A stretch of DNA of 24,743 nucleotides. Origin: Chara braunii. Its lineage: Eukaryota; Streptophyta; Charophyceae; Charales; Characeae. How positions within the stretch are numbered: position 1 is the first letter of the stretch; the number at the start of each line of letters is the position of its first letter. This document shows, piece after piece, positions 10,827 through 18,838 of the stretch. Location of the stretch: NCBI GenBank assembly GCA_003427395.1, contig BFEA01000063.1, positions 3,649,547 through 3,674,289 of the forward strand. The letters are read 5' to 3'. The position numbers and the translations under genes were made by a program. A model generated the notes under the pieces. That model had not been told where the DNA came from. It saw nothing but the letters and a program-made list of their open reading frames with translations, and searched no databases.

Positions 10827-11022
10827 CTACCTTGTATGTGCGCATCGTTAGTACCAGACGGCCCAAAGCATCAATTTGCGTCGCAACTGAAACATGTTGA
10901 CTGTAAATGTGCTTCCCTGTTGCGGACCCCAAAATCCACATAGGAGGGCTCTCCAGTCCCATGGCCAGTCTATCCCGGTCCCTAGTTTGGCTTCTTTCTT
11001 TTGTTCTAAGACTTCCATTCTT

Positions 11023-11069
11023 CTTGTCCTTTCTTTTTCTTTTTCTTTTTCTTTTCCTTTTTCTTTTTC
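11023..11069. repeat. (CTTTTT)n microsatellite
   Basis: Six-base T5C-type units with small interruptions. The downstream 11100-11205 stretch is G-rich, with runs of up to ten G, and could form G-quadruplexes. I see no gene between 10827 and 11213. Confidence 0.85.
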
Positions 11070-11213
11070 GTGTGTTCAGATAACGGGTTGAACATACCTT
11101 TCCCACATTCTTCCCAGGTGGGGAGGCAAAGGGAGGAGGCAGGGAGGGAAAAGGGGGGAGCGCAGTGCAAGGGGGGGGGGAGGGGGAGGGCGCCGGGGCA
11201 TGGGGCATTCCGC

Positions 11214-11530
11214 ATTCCGCTAGCAGCAAGATATGCTAAGCCCATACAGATGCATGCCATCATATCGACCGCTGACAATCATTTAGCCTCTCTGCCCTAC
11301 GGGTATGATCAATGGTGCAGTCTGAGATGGTGAGGAGACTGCTTATCCATCCACCATACGGATGCATGCCATCATCTTGACTACTGACAATCATTTGGCA
11401 TATCTTGCCTATGGGTGTGATCAATGGCGCAGACGAAAACAGCACCGTATGCAGATAAAAATAGAAGCACAAAAATAGAACGGTTTGAGGCACACTGTGA
11501 AGGTGAATTGAAAGAATTTGAAAGATGAGG
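11214..11530. repeat. Diverged ~192-bp tandem repeat, first block
   Basis: Recurrent landmarks in fixed order are attccnctagcagcaag, gatgcatgccatcat, ctgacaatca, cctacgggtg, atcaatggtgcag, gcagataaaaatagaagc and agaacgg. Parts of two units are here; the first is shortened (the gatgcatgcc landmark recurs after about 112 bp). The family continues after the foldback insertion. Confidence 0.7.
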
Positions 11531-11707
11531 AAAGATGTGAAAGAGGGATATTTCCCAAACAAAAAAAAAAAGGAGAAAACTACGGCGCAGTCACGAAAGC
11601 AGTTTGTAATTGCATTTCAAACTGCGTTTTAGCAGTTTAGTCAGGGCCCGAGTTTCAAATTGACCTTTTTTAGCAGTTCAGTCAGGCACGTGGCCCCTTT
11701 CTTTTCC

Positions 11708-11708
<1 letters not shown>

Positions 11709-11748
<40 letters not shown>

Positions 11749-11835
11749 CCCTTTTTCCCCCCCCCCCCCCGTCGGGGGGGGGGGCCCCGGGGGAAATTTT
11801 TCCCCCCCCCCCGGGGGGGGGGGGGGGGGGGGGGA
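11709..11835. repeat. Homopolymer tract: T40, C runs, G runs
   Basis: About 40 T are followed by alternating long C and G runs that are themselves self-complementary, at the centre of a foldback element. This is a classic place for polymerase slippage and assembly collapse, so the exact sequence should not be trusted. Confidence 0.8.
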
Positions 11836-12032
11836 ATGCATCTGGTTGTGTGGCGGGGCTACGGCCGAGATGTCTCGGCCACGCCTGAAAAGGGGGGGGG
11901 GAGGAGGGAGGGGACAGGGGGGAAATGAATAAAAGACGGGCCACGTGCCTGACTGAACTGCTACAAAGAGCAGCCCGAGTTTCAACTGCATTTGAAACTC
12001 GGGCCCTGACTAAACTGCTAACACGTAGTTTG

Positions 12033-12046
12033 AAATGCAATTATAA
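12033..12046. repeat. Target-site duplication of the SINE (left copy)
   Basis: aaatgcaattataa occurs here and at 12472-12485, bracketing the SINE exactly; the first base could instead belong to the A-rich tail. The duplicated site is part of the foldback right arm, and its counterpart in the left arm is uninterrupted. Confidence 0.9.
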
Positions 12047-12471
12047 TCCAGCGTCCTAGCTCAGTTGGTAAGGCACGCAAGTGGCATTCAGGAAGTCTTG
12101 GGATCAATCCCCATTGGCCTCATGTACCTTCGTGGGCATGGTTGGCGCCCGCCACCTACAGATAGCCCGTTGGTCCCCCCAATTGGCATTAAAAAGCAGT
12201 CTCTGCTGATGTCCATAGGGGGAGGGGTAATTGGGGAGGCACAGCGACTGGCCACTCATATGATACTCGGTGCCGCTGCTACGGGCTGTCCCCTGGCCGG
12301 TGCGGGCTGTCCCCTGGCCGGTGTACCCGGTTGGCGGTTCCCTGAAGGCAATCAAGGCCACCCTGCTGAAAAGGCCACCCGATGTCAGATTAGACACAAT
12401 ATTGAATTTACCTGGGCTGGTTAGTCCGATGATAATACCTCAAGGCCATCGCCCTTTTAAAAAAAAATAAA
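12047..12471 (+). mobile_element. tRNA-derived SINE (425 bp) with 14-bp TSD
   Basis: The head is tRNA-like. A pol III A box tagctcagttgg lies at 12057-12068, and a B box within ggatcaatcc at 12101-12110 fits GWTCRANNC and is flanked by short T-arm-like complementary bases. The body is unrelated to tRNA and contains a 21-22 bp tandem duplication, cgggctgtcccctggccggt, near 12281-12322. The 3' end is A-rich (about 12458-12471). Such elements are transcribed by pol III and copied by a partner LINE. This one lacks the LINE-tail hairpin seen elsewhere in the window, so it probably used a different, poly(A)-dependent route. Confidence 0.88.
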
Positions 12472-12511
12472 AAATGCAATTATAAACTGCTTCCATGACT
12501 GCGCCGTAGTT

Positions 12512-12900
12512 ACCTCAAAAAAAAAAGAAAGAGGAATATAGCGTACTTTTAAAAAAAAGAAAAAGAAAAAGGAAAGAGAAAAAGAAAGATATTCCTCGAG
12601 CAGCAAAACAAGCTAAGAACAGCTGGCATGAGGAGCAGCATGTCGAGCTATATATGACAACCGATTCGCTTCCTTGGCCTACGGGTGCTATAGATGGTGC
12701 AAATGAAAGCAGCACAGGATGTAGATAAAATAAAAATAGAAGCACGCCAATACAACGGTACAAGGCACACTCACTCATACACATTCCTCTAGCAGCAAGA
12801 CGAGTTAAGGACAGATGTCGTGAGAAGAGTGAGCATTCGGCATGCACAGCCATACCATCTTCTTCACCACTGACAATCGATTAGCTGCCATGGCCTAGTA
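12512..12900. repeat. Diverged ~192-bp tandem repeat, second block
   Basis: After an A/G-rich lead, two successive units start at 12591 (attcctcgagcagcaa) and 12783 (attcctctagcagcaa), exactly 192 bp apart. They share the landmarks ggcctacgggtg, atggtgca, ataaaaatagaagc and acggtacaaggcacac. Confidence 0.8.
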
Positions 12901-13057
12901 AGGGCCTCTCGCTCCACTACACAACATTTCACATGCATTTGGACGCCTTTCTGGACCAGATGCATTAGGAGTCCGGCGTTCGGACTGTACTCAAAATTGG
13001 GACGAATATGAACACTACATACGTATATTTTAGTGTTCTGCAGTGTAGCAAGGCCCT
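12901..13057. mobile_element. Small hAT-like foldback element (157 bp)
   Basis: The left end agggcctctcgctccactac and right end gtgtagcaaggccct are inverted copies with small gaps. The insertion interrupts a tandem-repeat unit between ggcctag and the ggtgcagac landmark. The agggcct end resembles hAT-type termini, but I could not confirm an 8-bp TSD. Confidence 0.6.
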
Positions 13058-13420
13058 AAGAGTGACTGTGAACGGTGCAGACTGCAGCAGACAAAAGAAC
13101 CATTAGATGCAGATATATATAAATAGAAGCAGAAACTATACACCAGTACGAGCCACACCCTGATGAGAAGTGGGGCCTCCCCCCTGGGTGCTTTTTTACC
13201 CCTTTTCTATCGCTTTTCAACTATACTGTAACAAATACTCTTTAGTACGTTGCCCCCAGTGCCCAAGGCCAAACCAAACGTCAGCACAGCATTTCTTTGT
13301 TTCTACTTTCACTCGGTGCATTGATGTCAGGGACAGACGGGTCTCCGCGCCGCATAAAAATAGAACGGTACAAGGTACACCGATATTCCTCTAGCAGCAA
13401 GACAAGCTCCGAACAGAGGT
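13058..13420. repeat. Diverged tandem repeat, third block, with an unassigned interruption
   Basis: Landmarks of the ~192-bp unit (ggtgcagac, gcagcagac, gatgcagat, aaatagaagcag) occur at 13074-13130, and again at 13353-13415 (ataaaaatagaacggtacaa, attcctctagcagcaagaca). The intervening 13160-13350 carries no recognisable unit and is probably another insertion. From 13421 to 13527 I see nothing assignable. Confidence 0.65.
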
Positions 13421-13538
13421 CCGCGTCACCACGCATAGGGACATACTGACAAGAGAACTTTCCTGGATGTAGCCGACCGAAATTACAGCCTGACCTGGGC
13501 TGAGGTCCCACTACCAAATAGCAAAGAGGCTTGATTGG

Positions 13539-13792
13539 CTTGATTGCTAGCCCAGGGCCTCATGTTGATCAGACAGCTTTTAGCTGAGAGGGCTACTCAA
13601 GAGTTCCAAAGGTGGTAGTTTTAGTGGGGTCTGATGAAACTGATGAGACTAGACGAAGGGATGCTGGACCCGGTTTCCAGCACAGTTTCCCACATGTGTT
13701 ACCATTTCCACCCGGTAGAACTGTGGGGACCCCGGCCCCGGAGACCTATATTGGAAATAAAAACCATGATTGATTAAAAAAAAAGAAAAAAG
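13539..13792 (+). mobile_element. Non-autonomous retroelement with LINE-type tail hairpin (254 bp)
   Basis: Flanked by an 11-bp direct repeat ggcttgattgg at 13528-13538 and 13793-13803, and ending in an A-rich tail (13776-13791). Near its centre it has the 19-nt hairpin 13663-13681 in RNA-sense orientation (GCTGGA, CCCGGTT, TCCAGC), followed by cccggtagaactgtggggac. That last block is shared with the tails at 14314-14420 and 15606-15640. The 5' half is unlike the LINEs, and I saw no A/B boxes. It is best described as a short retroelement that shares a LINE tail, though a deleted LINE is possible. Confidence 0.78.
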
Positions 13793-13813
13793 GGCTTGAT
13801 TGGGTTATGCACC

Positions 13814-13929
13814 TGAGGGCCTAGTTGCACTACTCGCCATCCACCAACATTTTGAATGCAACTGAACTCCTTTGTGTCCAGATACATGCAAAATGTTGTC
13901 CCATGGCAAGTAGTGCAACCAGCCCCTGA
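13814..13929. mobile_element. Foldback element (116 bp)
   Basis: The left end tgagggcctagttgcactac and the reverse complement of the right end, tcaggggctggttgcactac, match with few differences. Weaker complementarity continues inward through caacattttg. The whole unit can form one long hairpin. It shares an end motif style and the caacattt block with the element at 12901-13057. Confidence 0.65.
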
Positions 13930-13969
13930 ATCTGGATATGTTTTGTGCACAGATGGAGACAAGCAGATC

Positions 13970-13999
13970 AATTGCGCCTCCCCGCATTGAGGCGCAATT
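13970..13999. repeat. Perfect 11-bp inverted repeat hairpin
   Basis: aattgcgcctc and gaggcgcaatt flank the loop cccgcatt. There is no T-run typical of a terminator, so it is probably the core of another small foldback element. Confidence 0.9.
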
Positions 14000-14040
14000 A
14001 GGTCCAGACGATCAGTCGAAAATGCCCTACAGTATTCATT

Positions 14041-14125
14041 CCAAATAGAACACCCGGTCATTATCACTGGATCTAGACACAAACTTGCCCCAAATACAGC
14101 TGTAATGACCAGGCACTCTATTTGG
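14041..14125. mobile_element. Foldback mini-element (85 bp)
   Basis: ccaaatagaacacccggtca at the left end pairs with the complement of tgaccaggcactctatttgg at the right end, about 25 bp with 4-5 mismatches. No TSD is evident. Confidence 0.6.
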
Positions 14126-14250
14126 GTGAAGAAGGTAGTGCGAGTTTGCTCTTAGATCAACAAATGATCCAATGCGGGATATGTCTTTTTCCTTTTTTTT
14201 TCTTTCTTTTCTTTCTTTTTTCTTTTTTAAAAGGGTAGTGGCAGATGTTT
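14126..14250. other. Spacer with a TTTC-rich run
   Basis: A T/C-rich low-complexity run occupies about 14187-14228. Nothing else is recognisable. Confidence 0.6.
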
Positions 14251-14261
14251 CATGGCCACAA

Positions 14262-14440
14262 TTTTATTCTTTTTTTCCCAAAAAACAGTGTATTATGAAG
14301 TAAAGTTCCACTCGAGGCCGGGGTCCTCACAATTCTTTTTTTTTTCTTTTCTTTTTTTTGGAAGGGGGTCCTCACAATTCTACCCGGTGTGTTGCTGGAA
14401 ACCGGGTCCAGCGTCCCGACAGGAGACTCGTCTTGGACAA
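14262..14440 (-). mobile_element. Retroelement tail with hairpin, minus strand
   Basis: On the minus strand the order is a short 5' remnant, the hairpin 14412-14394, the shared block accgggtagaattgtgagga, then an A-rich tail. The block is interrupted by a T-run insertion bracketed by a 17-bp direct repeat (ggggtcctcacaattct at 14320-14336 and 14365-14381). The sequence upstream of the hairpin (gacgagtctcctgtcgggac) faintly matches the same place in the element at 13539-13792. Its 5' side is interrupted by the mini TTAA element at 14443. Confidence 0.7.
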
Positions 14441-14442
14441 CC

Positions 14443-14593
14443 TTAAACCACCAGTACTTGGGCACTGCGCGCCGCGCCGGCCGCCCAAATCTTGAAGCAG
14501 CGCGGGCTGTCGATTCGATTTATCGACGGCCCGACGGCCACGGAAATCCCATAGCGTTAACGCTAAGGCGTCGCCCAAGTACTGGTGGTTTAA
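14443..14593. mobile_element. Mini TTAA element, copy C (151 bp)
   Basis: Perfect 21-bp inverted repeats (ttaaaccaccagtacttggg plus one C) and TTAA at both ends. Between them lies a GC-rich interior unlike copies A and B, which can fold through gggctgtcgat/atcgacggccc and a gcgttaacgc palindrome. It shares only the termini with the larger copies, as expected of a MITE relying on the same transposase. Confidence 0.9.
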
Positions 14594-14609
14594 CCAAAAC
14601 CTAAACAGA

Positions 14610-15270
14610 GCTGTAAACTCAAGGAAGCCTGAACTGCCAAGACGGGTTTCCCACCACGCACCCTTGGATCTTCAGTGACAATATCAATCAACGGACCAAG
14701 ATCACCATGGATACAGTTCAAGTTTGCTTCCTACCCTAATAATTATTATACAAACACCAAGCGAGTAGCGTTCCCACCACTGATGGAAGCACTCACACTG
14801 ACTCCACAGTGCGGGTAACTACAGTAAGTCGTGTTATCATGAGTGGATGCCAAAGAATGTGTTTTTCGAAAACTTTATCAGCACACAGAAAAAGGAAAAC
14901 TCCAAGACCAACACGCACTCCACAACCCCAGATCTACTGTTGACGCCCCGGGAACAGAGACAAAGTCATACGTCACCTAGATCTTCTCACCACCAAAGAT
15001 CCTCTCATCTCCATCAGGGCTATCCTCTCATTCTGGCCTTCTAAAAGCACTGTAAAGAGCCTGAGCTGCCATGACAGGTTTCTCACCACGCTCCCTTGGA
15101 TATTTGTAGTTTATTGATCGCAATGGGAACAACTCAAGTTTGCTCTTCACCGGTTCTCACTTACCACCTGACCAGTCGCGTTCCCACCACCCCTTGTTGC
15201 ACTCTCACTGCTCAAGGTGACACGGCTGCTAGTAGTTCCATGAGTTTCCCCTGAGTCACTCTAAAACTGT
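14610..15270. repeat. Diverged direct repeat, two units about 440 bp apart
   Basis: Units near 14610-14850 and 15050-15270 share an ordered series of blocks: a gcctga.ctgcca block, a gtttc.caccacgc.cccttgga block, ttcaagtttgct/ctcaagtttgct, gcgttcccaccac and a cactc.cactg block. The intervening sequence is not obviously repeated. I do not recognise the element and find no convincing frame. Confidence 0.6.
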
Positions 15271-15523
15271 GTCCCTCTCTAAGACTTGATCGTAGGCTGC
15301 TGTATGTATCAACATTTCCAGAACGACTGCACAAAATTAAACAGAACTCCCATGATATCCCCACCTTGGCAACAGAGCTGTGTGCTGCCAGGCACACTAG
15401 AATCACCAAGGGCACCTGCTAAAACATTCGCAGTCCAGGCGTCATGTACTCAAATAAAAATCTCTCGTTTTCTTGCATAGAGCCAGTGAGCTCAGCCTTC
15501 GTCACCTTTTGGATTACCCAGAT
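15271..15523. other. Unassigned spacer
   Basis: No repeat end, RNA gene or convincing frame seen before the retroelement TSD at 15524. Confidence 0.5.
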
Positions 15524-15539
15524 GCTATAGAATGAACCT

Positions 15540-16565
15540 TTTTTTTTTTTTTTTTTTTTTAATACTGGGCCCGGTGCCCAAGGCTGATATTACCAATAAT
15601 AATATTGAGGGCGGGGTCCTCACAGTCTGCCCGGAGTGATCGAACCGAAACTGCTGAGAACCGGGCTCAGCGTCCCTCAAATAGTTATGATGACGACCAT
15701 GATGATACTGATGATACCATAGATAATGATGCTAATGAGAATAATGATTCAAATATATGAAAAAATATAGAAGATTATGCTATATCAGCTATTCTGGCCT
15801 CCTAATCCTAGTACAACTCCTAGCCCTCCCTGTACCAGGACACTGTGCCTCAGAGACAAAACCAACCTAACCAACATCAACCATAGCTGATCTCTTCTCG
15901 CCTCCTTGCAGCCCCCCCCCGTTCACCACTGGAATGCCTTCCACCCTCAGCAAACCCCAGATCTCTCGACAAGGCCTCACACTCCTGCCATTTACAGGTT
16001 ACAGGGCAATGCCCCAGCTCCGGCCAGCGTCGTTCTGGCATCGGCAAACCAAGGGCACAGAACAGAGCAACTCAGTAGATATCAGTCCAGGTTCAACCAT
16101 CTCTGAAGTCCTATATCCCGAATGTGGAAGAATGCTAGATGCTGCCAAAATTTCAGAACACCAAAAAGCTTAATATAACAATAATCAGATGATGATATTA
16201 ATGATGTGATGATGATGATGATGATAATGATGATGATGATGAATATGATGATTAGTAGATGAAAATATAGAAGACTATGTTATAACAGCACTTCTAGCCT
16301 CCTAATCTTCGATAACTCCCAGCCCTCCCTGCACCAGGACATTACATCTTAGAGACAATACCCTCCTAACCAATGTCTACCATAGCTGACCTGTTCTCGC
16401 CACCTAGACTGTCCCTGGCCCCATAGGTTGTCAAGGCATCCCCCCCGGTTCGCCACTGGATTGCCTTCCTCCCTCGGCAAATCCCCAGATCTCTCTACAA
16501 GGCCTCACACTCCTGCCAATTGCAGGTTACAGGGCAACGCCCCAGCTCCGGCCAGCGTCGTTCTG
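15540..16565 (-). mobile_element. Non-autonomous retroelement (~1.03 kb) with 16-bp TSD and two internal modules
   Basis: A perfect 16-bp direct repeat gctatagaatgaacct at 15524-15539 and 16566-16581 brackets the insertion. On the minus strand it starts flush at gccagaacgacgctggccgg and ends in poly(A) (T at 15540-15560). The body contains two homologous modules of about 290-305 bp (16565-16261 and 16042-15757), each followed by an ATC-rich simple repeat, with a ~130-bp unique segment between. The 3' part carries the tail hairpin (15671-15653, arms CTGAG/CTCAG) and the shared block ending gactgtgaggaccccgccc. No long frame exists. It must use an RT supplied by another element; the tail suggests a LINE of the kind seen here. 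Confidence 0.88.
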
Positions 16566-16581
16566 GCTATAGAATGAACCT

Positions 16582-18838
16582 GCTCATACTAAGGCTGCAA
16601 ACTACTCTAAATTTTGTTGCGCCGCGCGCTGGGAACTGGGCTCTGACTGGATCGCGCCCTTAATTTTGTGTAATTGTCGTTCTTGGCGGGCGCGATTGTA
16701 ACTGTATCTTTCTTCTTTCTTGGTTTCCCCGTGTTTACCCGCCTTCTTCTTCTCTGCCTTGCATGCTTAATGCTCCGTTCTAATTGGCCTGAATGCCTGC
16801 ATGACCGGATCGATGCATGGAGTGTGGCTACGACCCCCACGCCGCGGCCTGGCCATGCAGACGTAGGCACTTCCTCTCTTCTCCTTCTGACCACTTGGGC
16901 TTAATCTCGTATCCTTCGCGCAAGCATGCATGCTATAAATTTCGCAAGCGCGATTAAGTTTGCTCTCTATGAACCCTGGAGTTAGCGCGATCAGTGAGGG
17001 TCGGCTAACGAGTCAGCTTGAGAGGTGAGTCGACGAGAGAGTTGGGCAATCCGACGAGCTGGTGTCGGGTATGCGGGGTTGACGTATGGGGCCGCGGCGG
17101 ACTGTGGCGCACGGGCGAACCTGGCTTGCATGCTTGAACCAAGCGGGGTGACAACTTTGTGTTGATGCGAGGCGACGGACTGCCCGCATCGGGAGTCTAG
17201 AGGAGAGAGAGAGAGAGCGAGCAGTTGTGGGTGCGGGATGAGGTTCTTTCTTTTGCTCGTCTGTATAATTTTGGTTTCTGCTATGGCCGATTTTGTTGCG
17301 GCCTTTTCGGACGTCTCGATTTTTCTTTGTCGCTTTTGCCTCGTATGTCTTGTTTAATTCGATTTTTCTTTGTCGCATAAATGGATGTGAACTCTTCTTC
17401 ATTAGTGATCTTTTCAGATTTTCGATCTTGTTTTGTGATGCTTGTTTAATTCTATTATCCATCTGCATCTGATCAAAAGCACCTGCTACGGATGTTTGGG
17501 TTTTTATTGCTAGTCTTTTATCGTCATAAGGCCACCAAGAACGCTGTGAGATGTTGATTGTCTCTTTCCCCTTTTATCTCCTTTTTGTCAACATGAATGG
17601 CATGGATATGAATGAAACATCTGGATCTCACCCAACATAGCATGCGTAGGATAGTTGCATGTAGGATACAATCGCTTAGCCTACCTCGACACAGGAAACC
17701 CGAGCCCGATTCACTGCCGCTCGTGCGCACGCTTACGTACGACCGAGATCTCGAAAAACCAAGTCGTGGCGTACGCATGCGTCTGCATGAGTCGACCTCG
17801 AATTTATCATAAGGATGAGGGAAATTGAATTCATTAGCCGCATATGGCTGTGAAAAGTCCTTTTTGGATCACCGATCGTGAAAGCCTGAGGGATCCGGAG
17901 TATCGTGAGTACTGGGAAGGCGAACAACTCGGAAGACGGGGAAACTTGAGAAACCCGGAATTCCCCTGTCTGACAAAGAACGACCGACTGTGCGCGAGGG
18001 ATTTCCACTGGGCTATAACCAACAATCCTAGGGGCCCAGACTATCCAGATACGGACAATACTCAATACTACATATCCCTGAGCTTCGTCATTATTAATCC
18101 CAGTTTCCCTCCTTTCCATCTCCTCCTTCCATATCACCAGCTCACAGTGGTACCGTGGAATTCCATAGCTCGCTATTGGCCCCACCCACCGTGCGAGGTT
18201 GCCAGCGGTACCAGGCATACCGGGCTTCGGGACTCATCCGACGAACCTGAACCGAAGCCGAGCAGTGATTACACAGCCTCCGCTTACAACCCGCCTCGTC
18301 GGAATCCGAAGCTTGTTGCGAGCGGCGCCGACAACTGTTCGCCCAGCACGACGGGCACGATGTCCCACCGATCCACCAGACAAGGGACTGACCGCGGCGA
18401 CGCAACGGGTAGAGGCCATAGCCCCCTCCCCGAAGGCAGAAACGCCAGATACGATCCGTGCGTACCATTTTGCACCATTGTCCCTAAAGCTTGCCAGAGG
18501 AGATCTCAGTTCCGGCCTAGGACTCCACCCCCACTTTCCTAAAATCCTTGGCACACCCCCTTTTTCGCACTTCCAGGCCCACATCCCACTCCAATCAGGA
18601 AGTTGCGCTGGGCGTGAGGTTGGGCGTCACATTACGATCATGGTATTTGGAGTAAGGGCGACACGACGACAACGGGGGATGTAATAGCAAGGAAGCGCGG
18701 AAGACTCGTGGCGTGGAGAGTATTGAAGAGGATAATAACAGGAGAAAATTCAGAAAGCTACAACATGCAGAAAAAAAAAAGAAAAAAAAAGAAAGGGCTA
18801 GTGCTTAATCAGTGAATCCATCCAACAGACAAGACCAA
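16582..18838. other. Unassigned region, no gene recognised
   Basis: About 2.3 kb without assignable repeats. The longest frame of the window, 17844-18542 (+, 232 codons), starts at an ATG but has no known domain. It is overlapped by long frames on the other strand and has a Pro/Ser/Arg-rich second half, so I treat it as a chance frame or an unverified exon. A second 151-codon frame lies at 17468-17013 (-). GA repeats occur near 17201-17218. An A-rich run at 18771-18795 precedes the LINE-B tail. Confidence 0.4.

Larger units (their letters stand above)
11578..12511. mobile_element. Foldback element with ~120-bp inverted arms, split by a SINE
   Basis: The outer ends are inverted copies beginning aactacggcgcagtca. 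The left arm is 11578-11695. The right arm is 11940-12046 plus 12486-12511, interrupted by the SINE. The inner limits of the arms are a perfect 26-bp inverted match (11670-11695 with 11940-11965) containing agcagttcagtcaggc. Each arm also holds a second version of the block agcagtttagtcagggcccg, so the arms are internally repetitive. The loop (11696-11939) is mostly homopolymer T, C and G. The element sits inside the ~192-bp tandem repeat. There is no coding capacity, and the flanks give no clear TSD. Confidence 0.85.

Noticed and set aside
11641-12040. Frames encoding Pro/Phe/Lys runs
   Set aside because: Pure translation of homopolymers in the foldback core.
12051-12125. A functional tRNA gene
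   Set aside because: A and B boxes are present, but no acceptor stem or proper anticodon arm; it is bounded by a TSD and A-rich tail, hence a SINE head.
16622-16645. Tenth copy of the tail hairpin (gctgggaactgggctctga)
   Set aside because: The loop matches, but two stem positions are unpaired and no tail block or poly(A) follows; possibly a decayed copy or chance.
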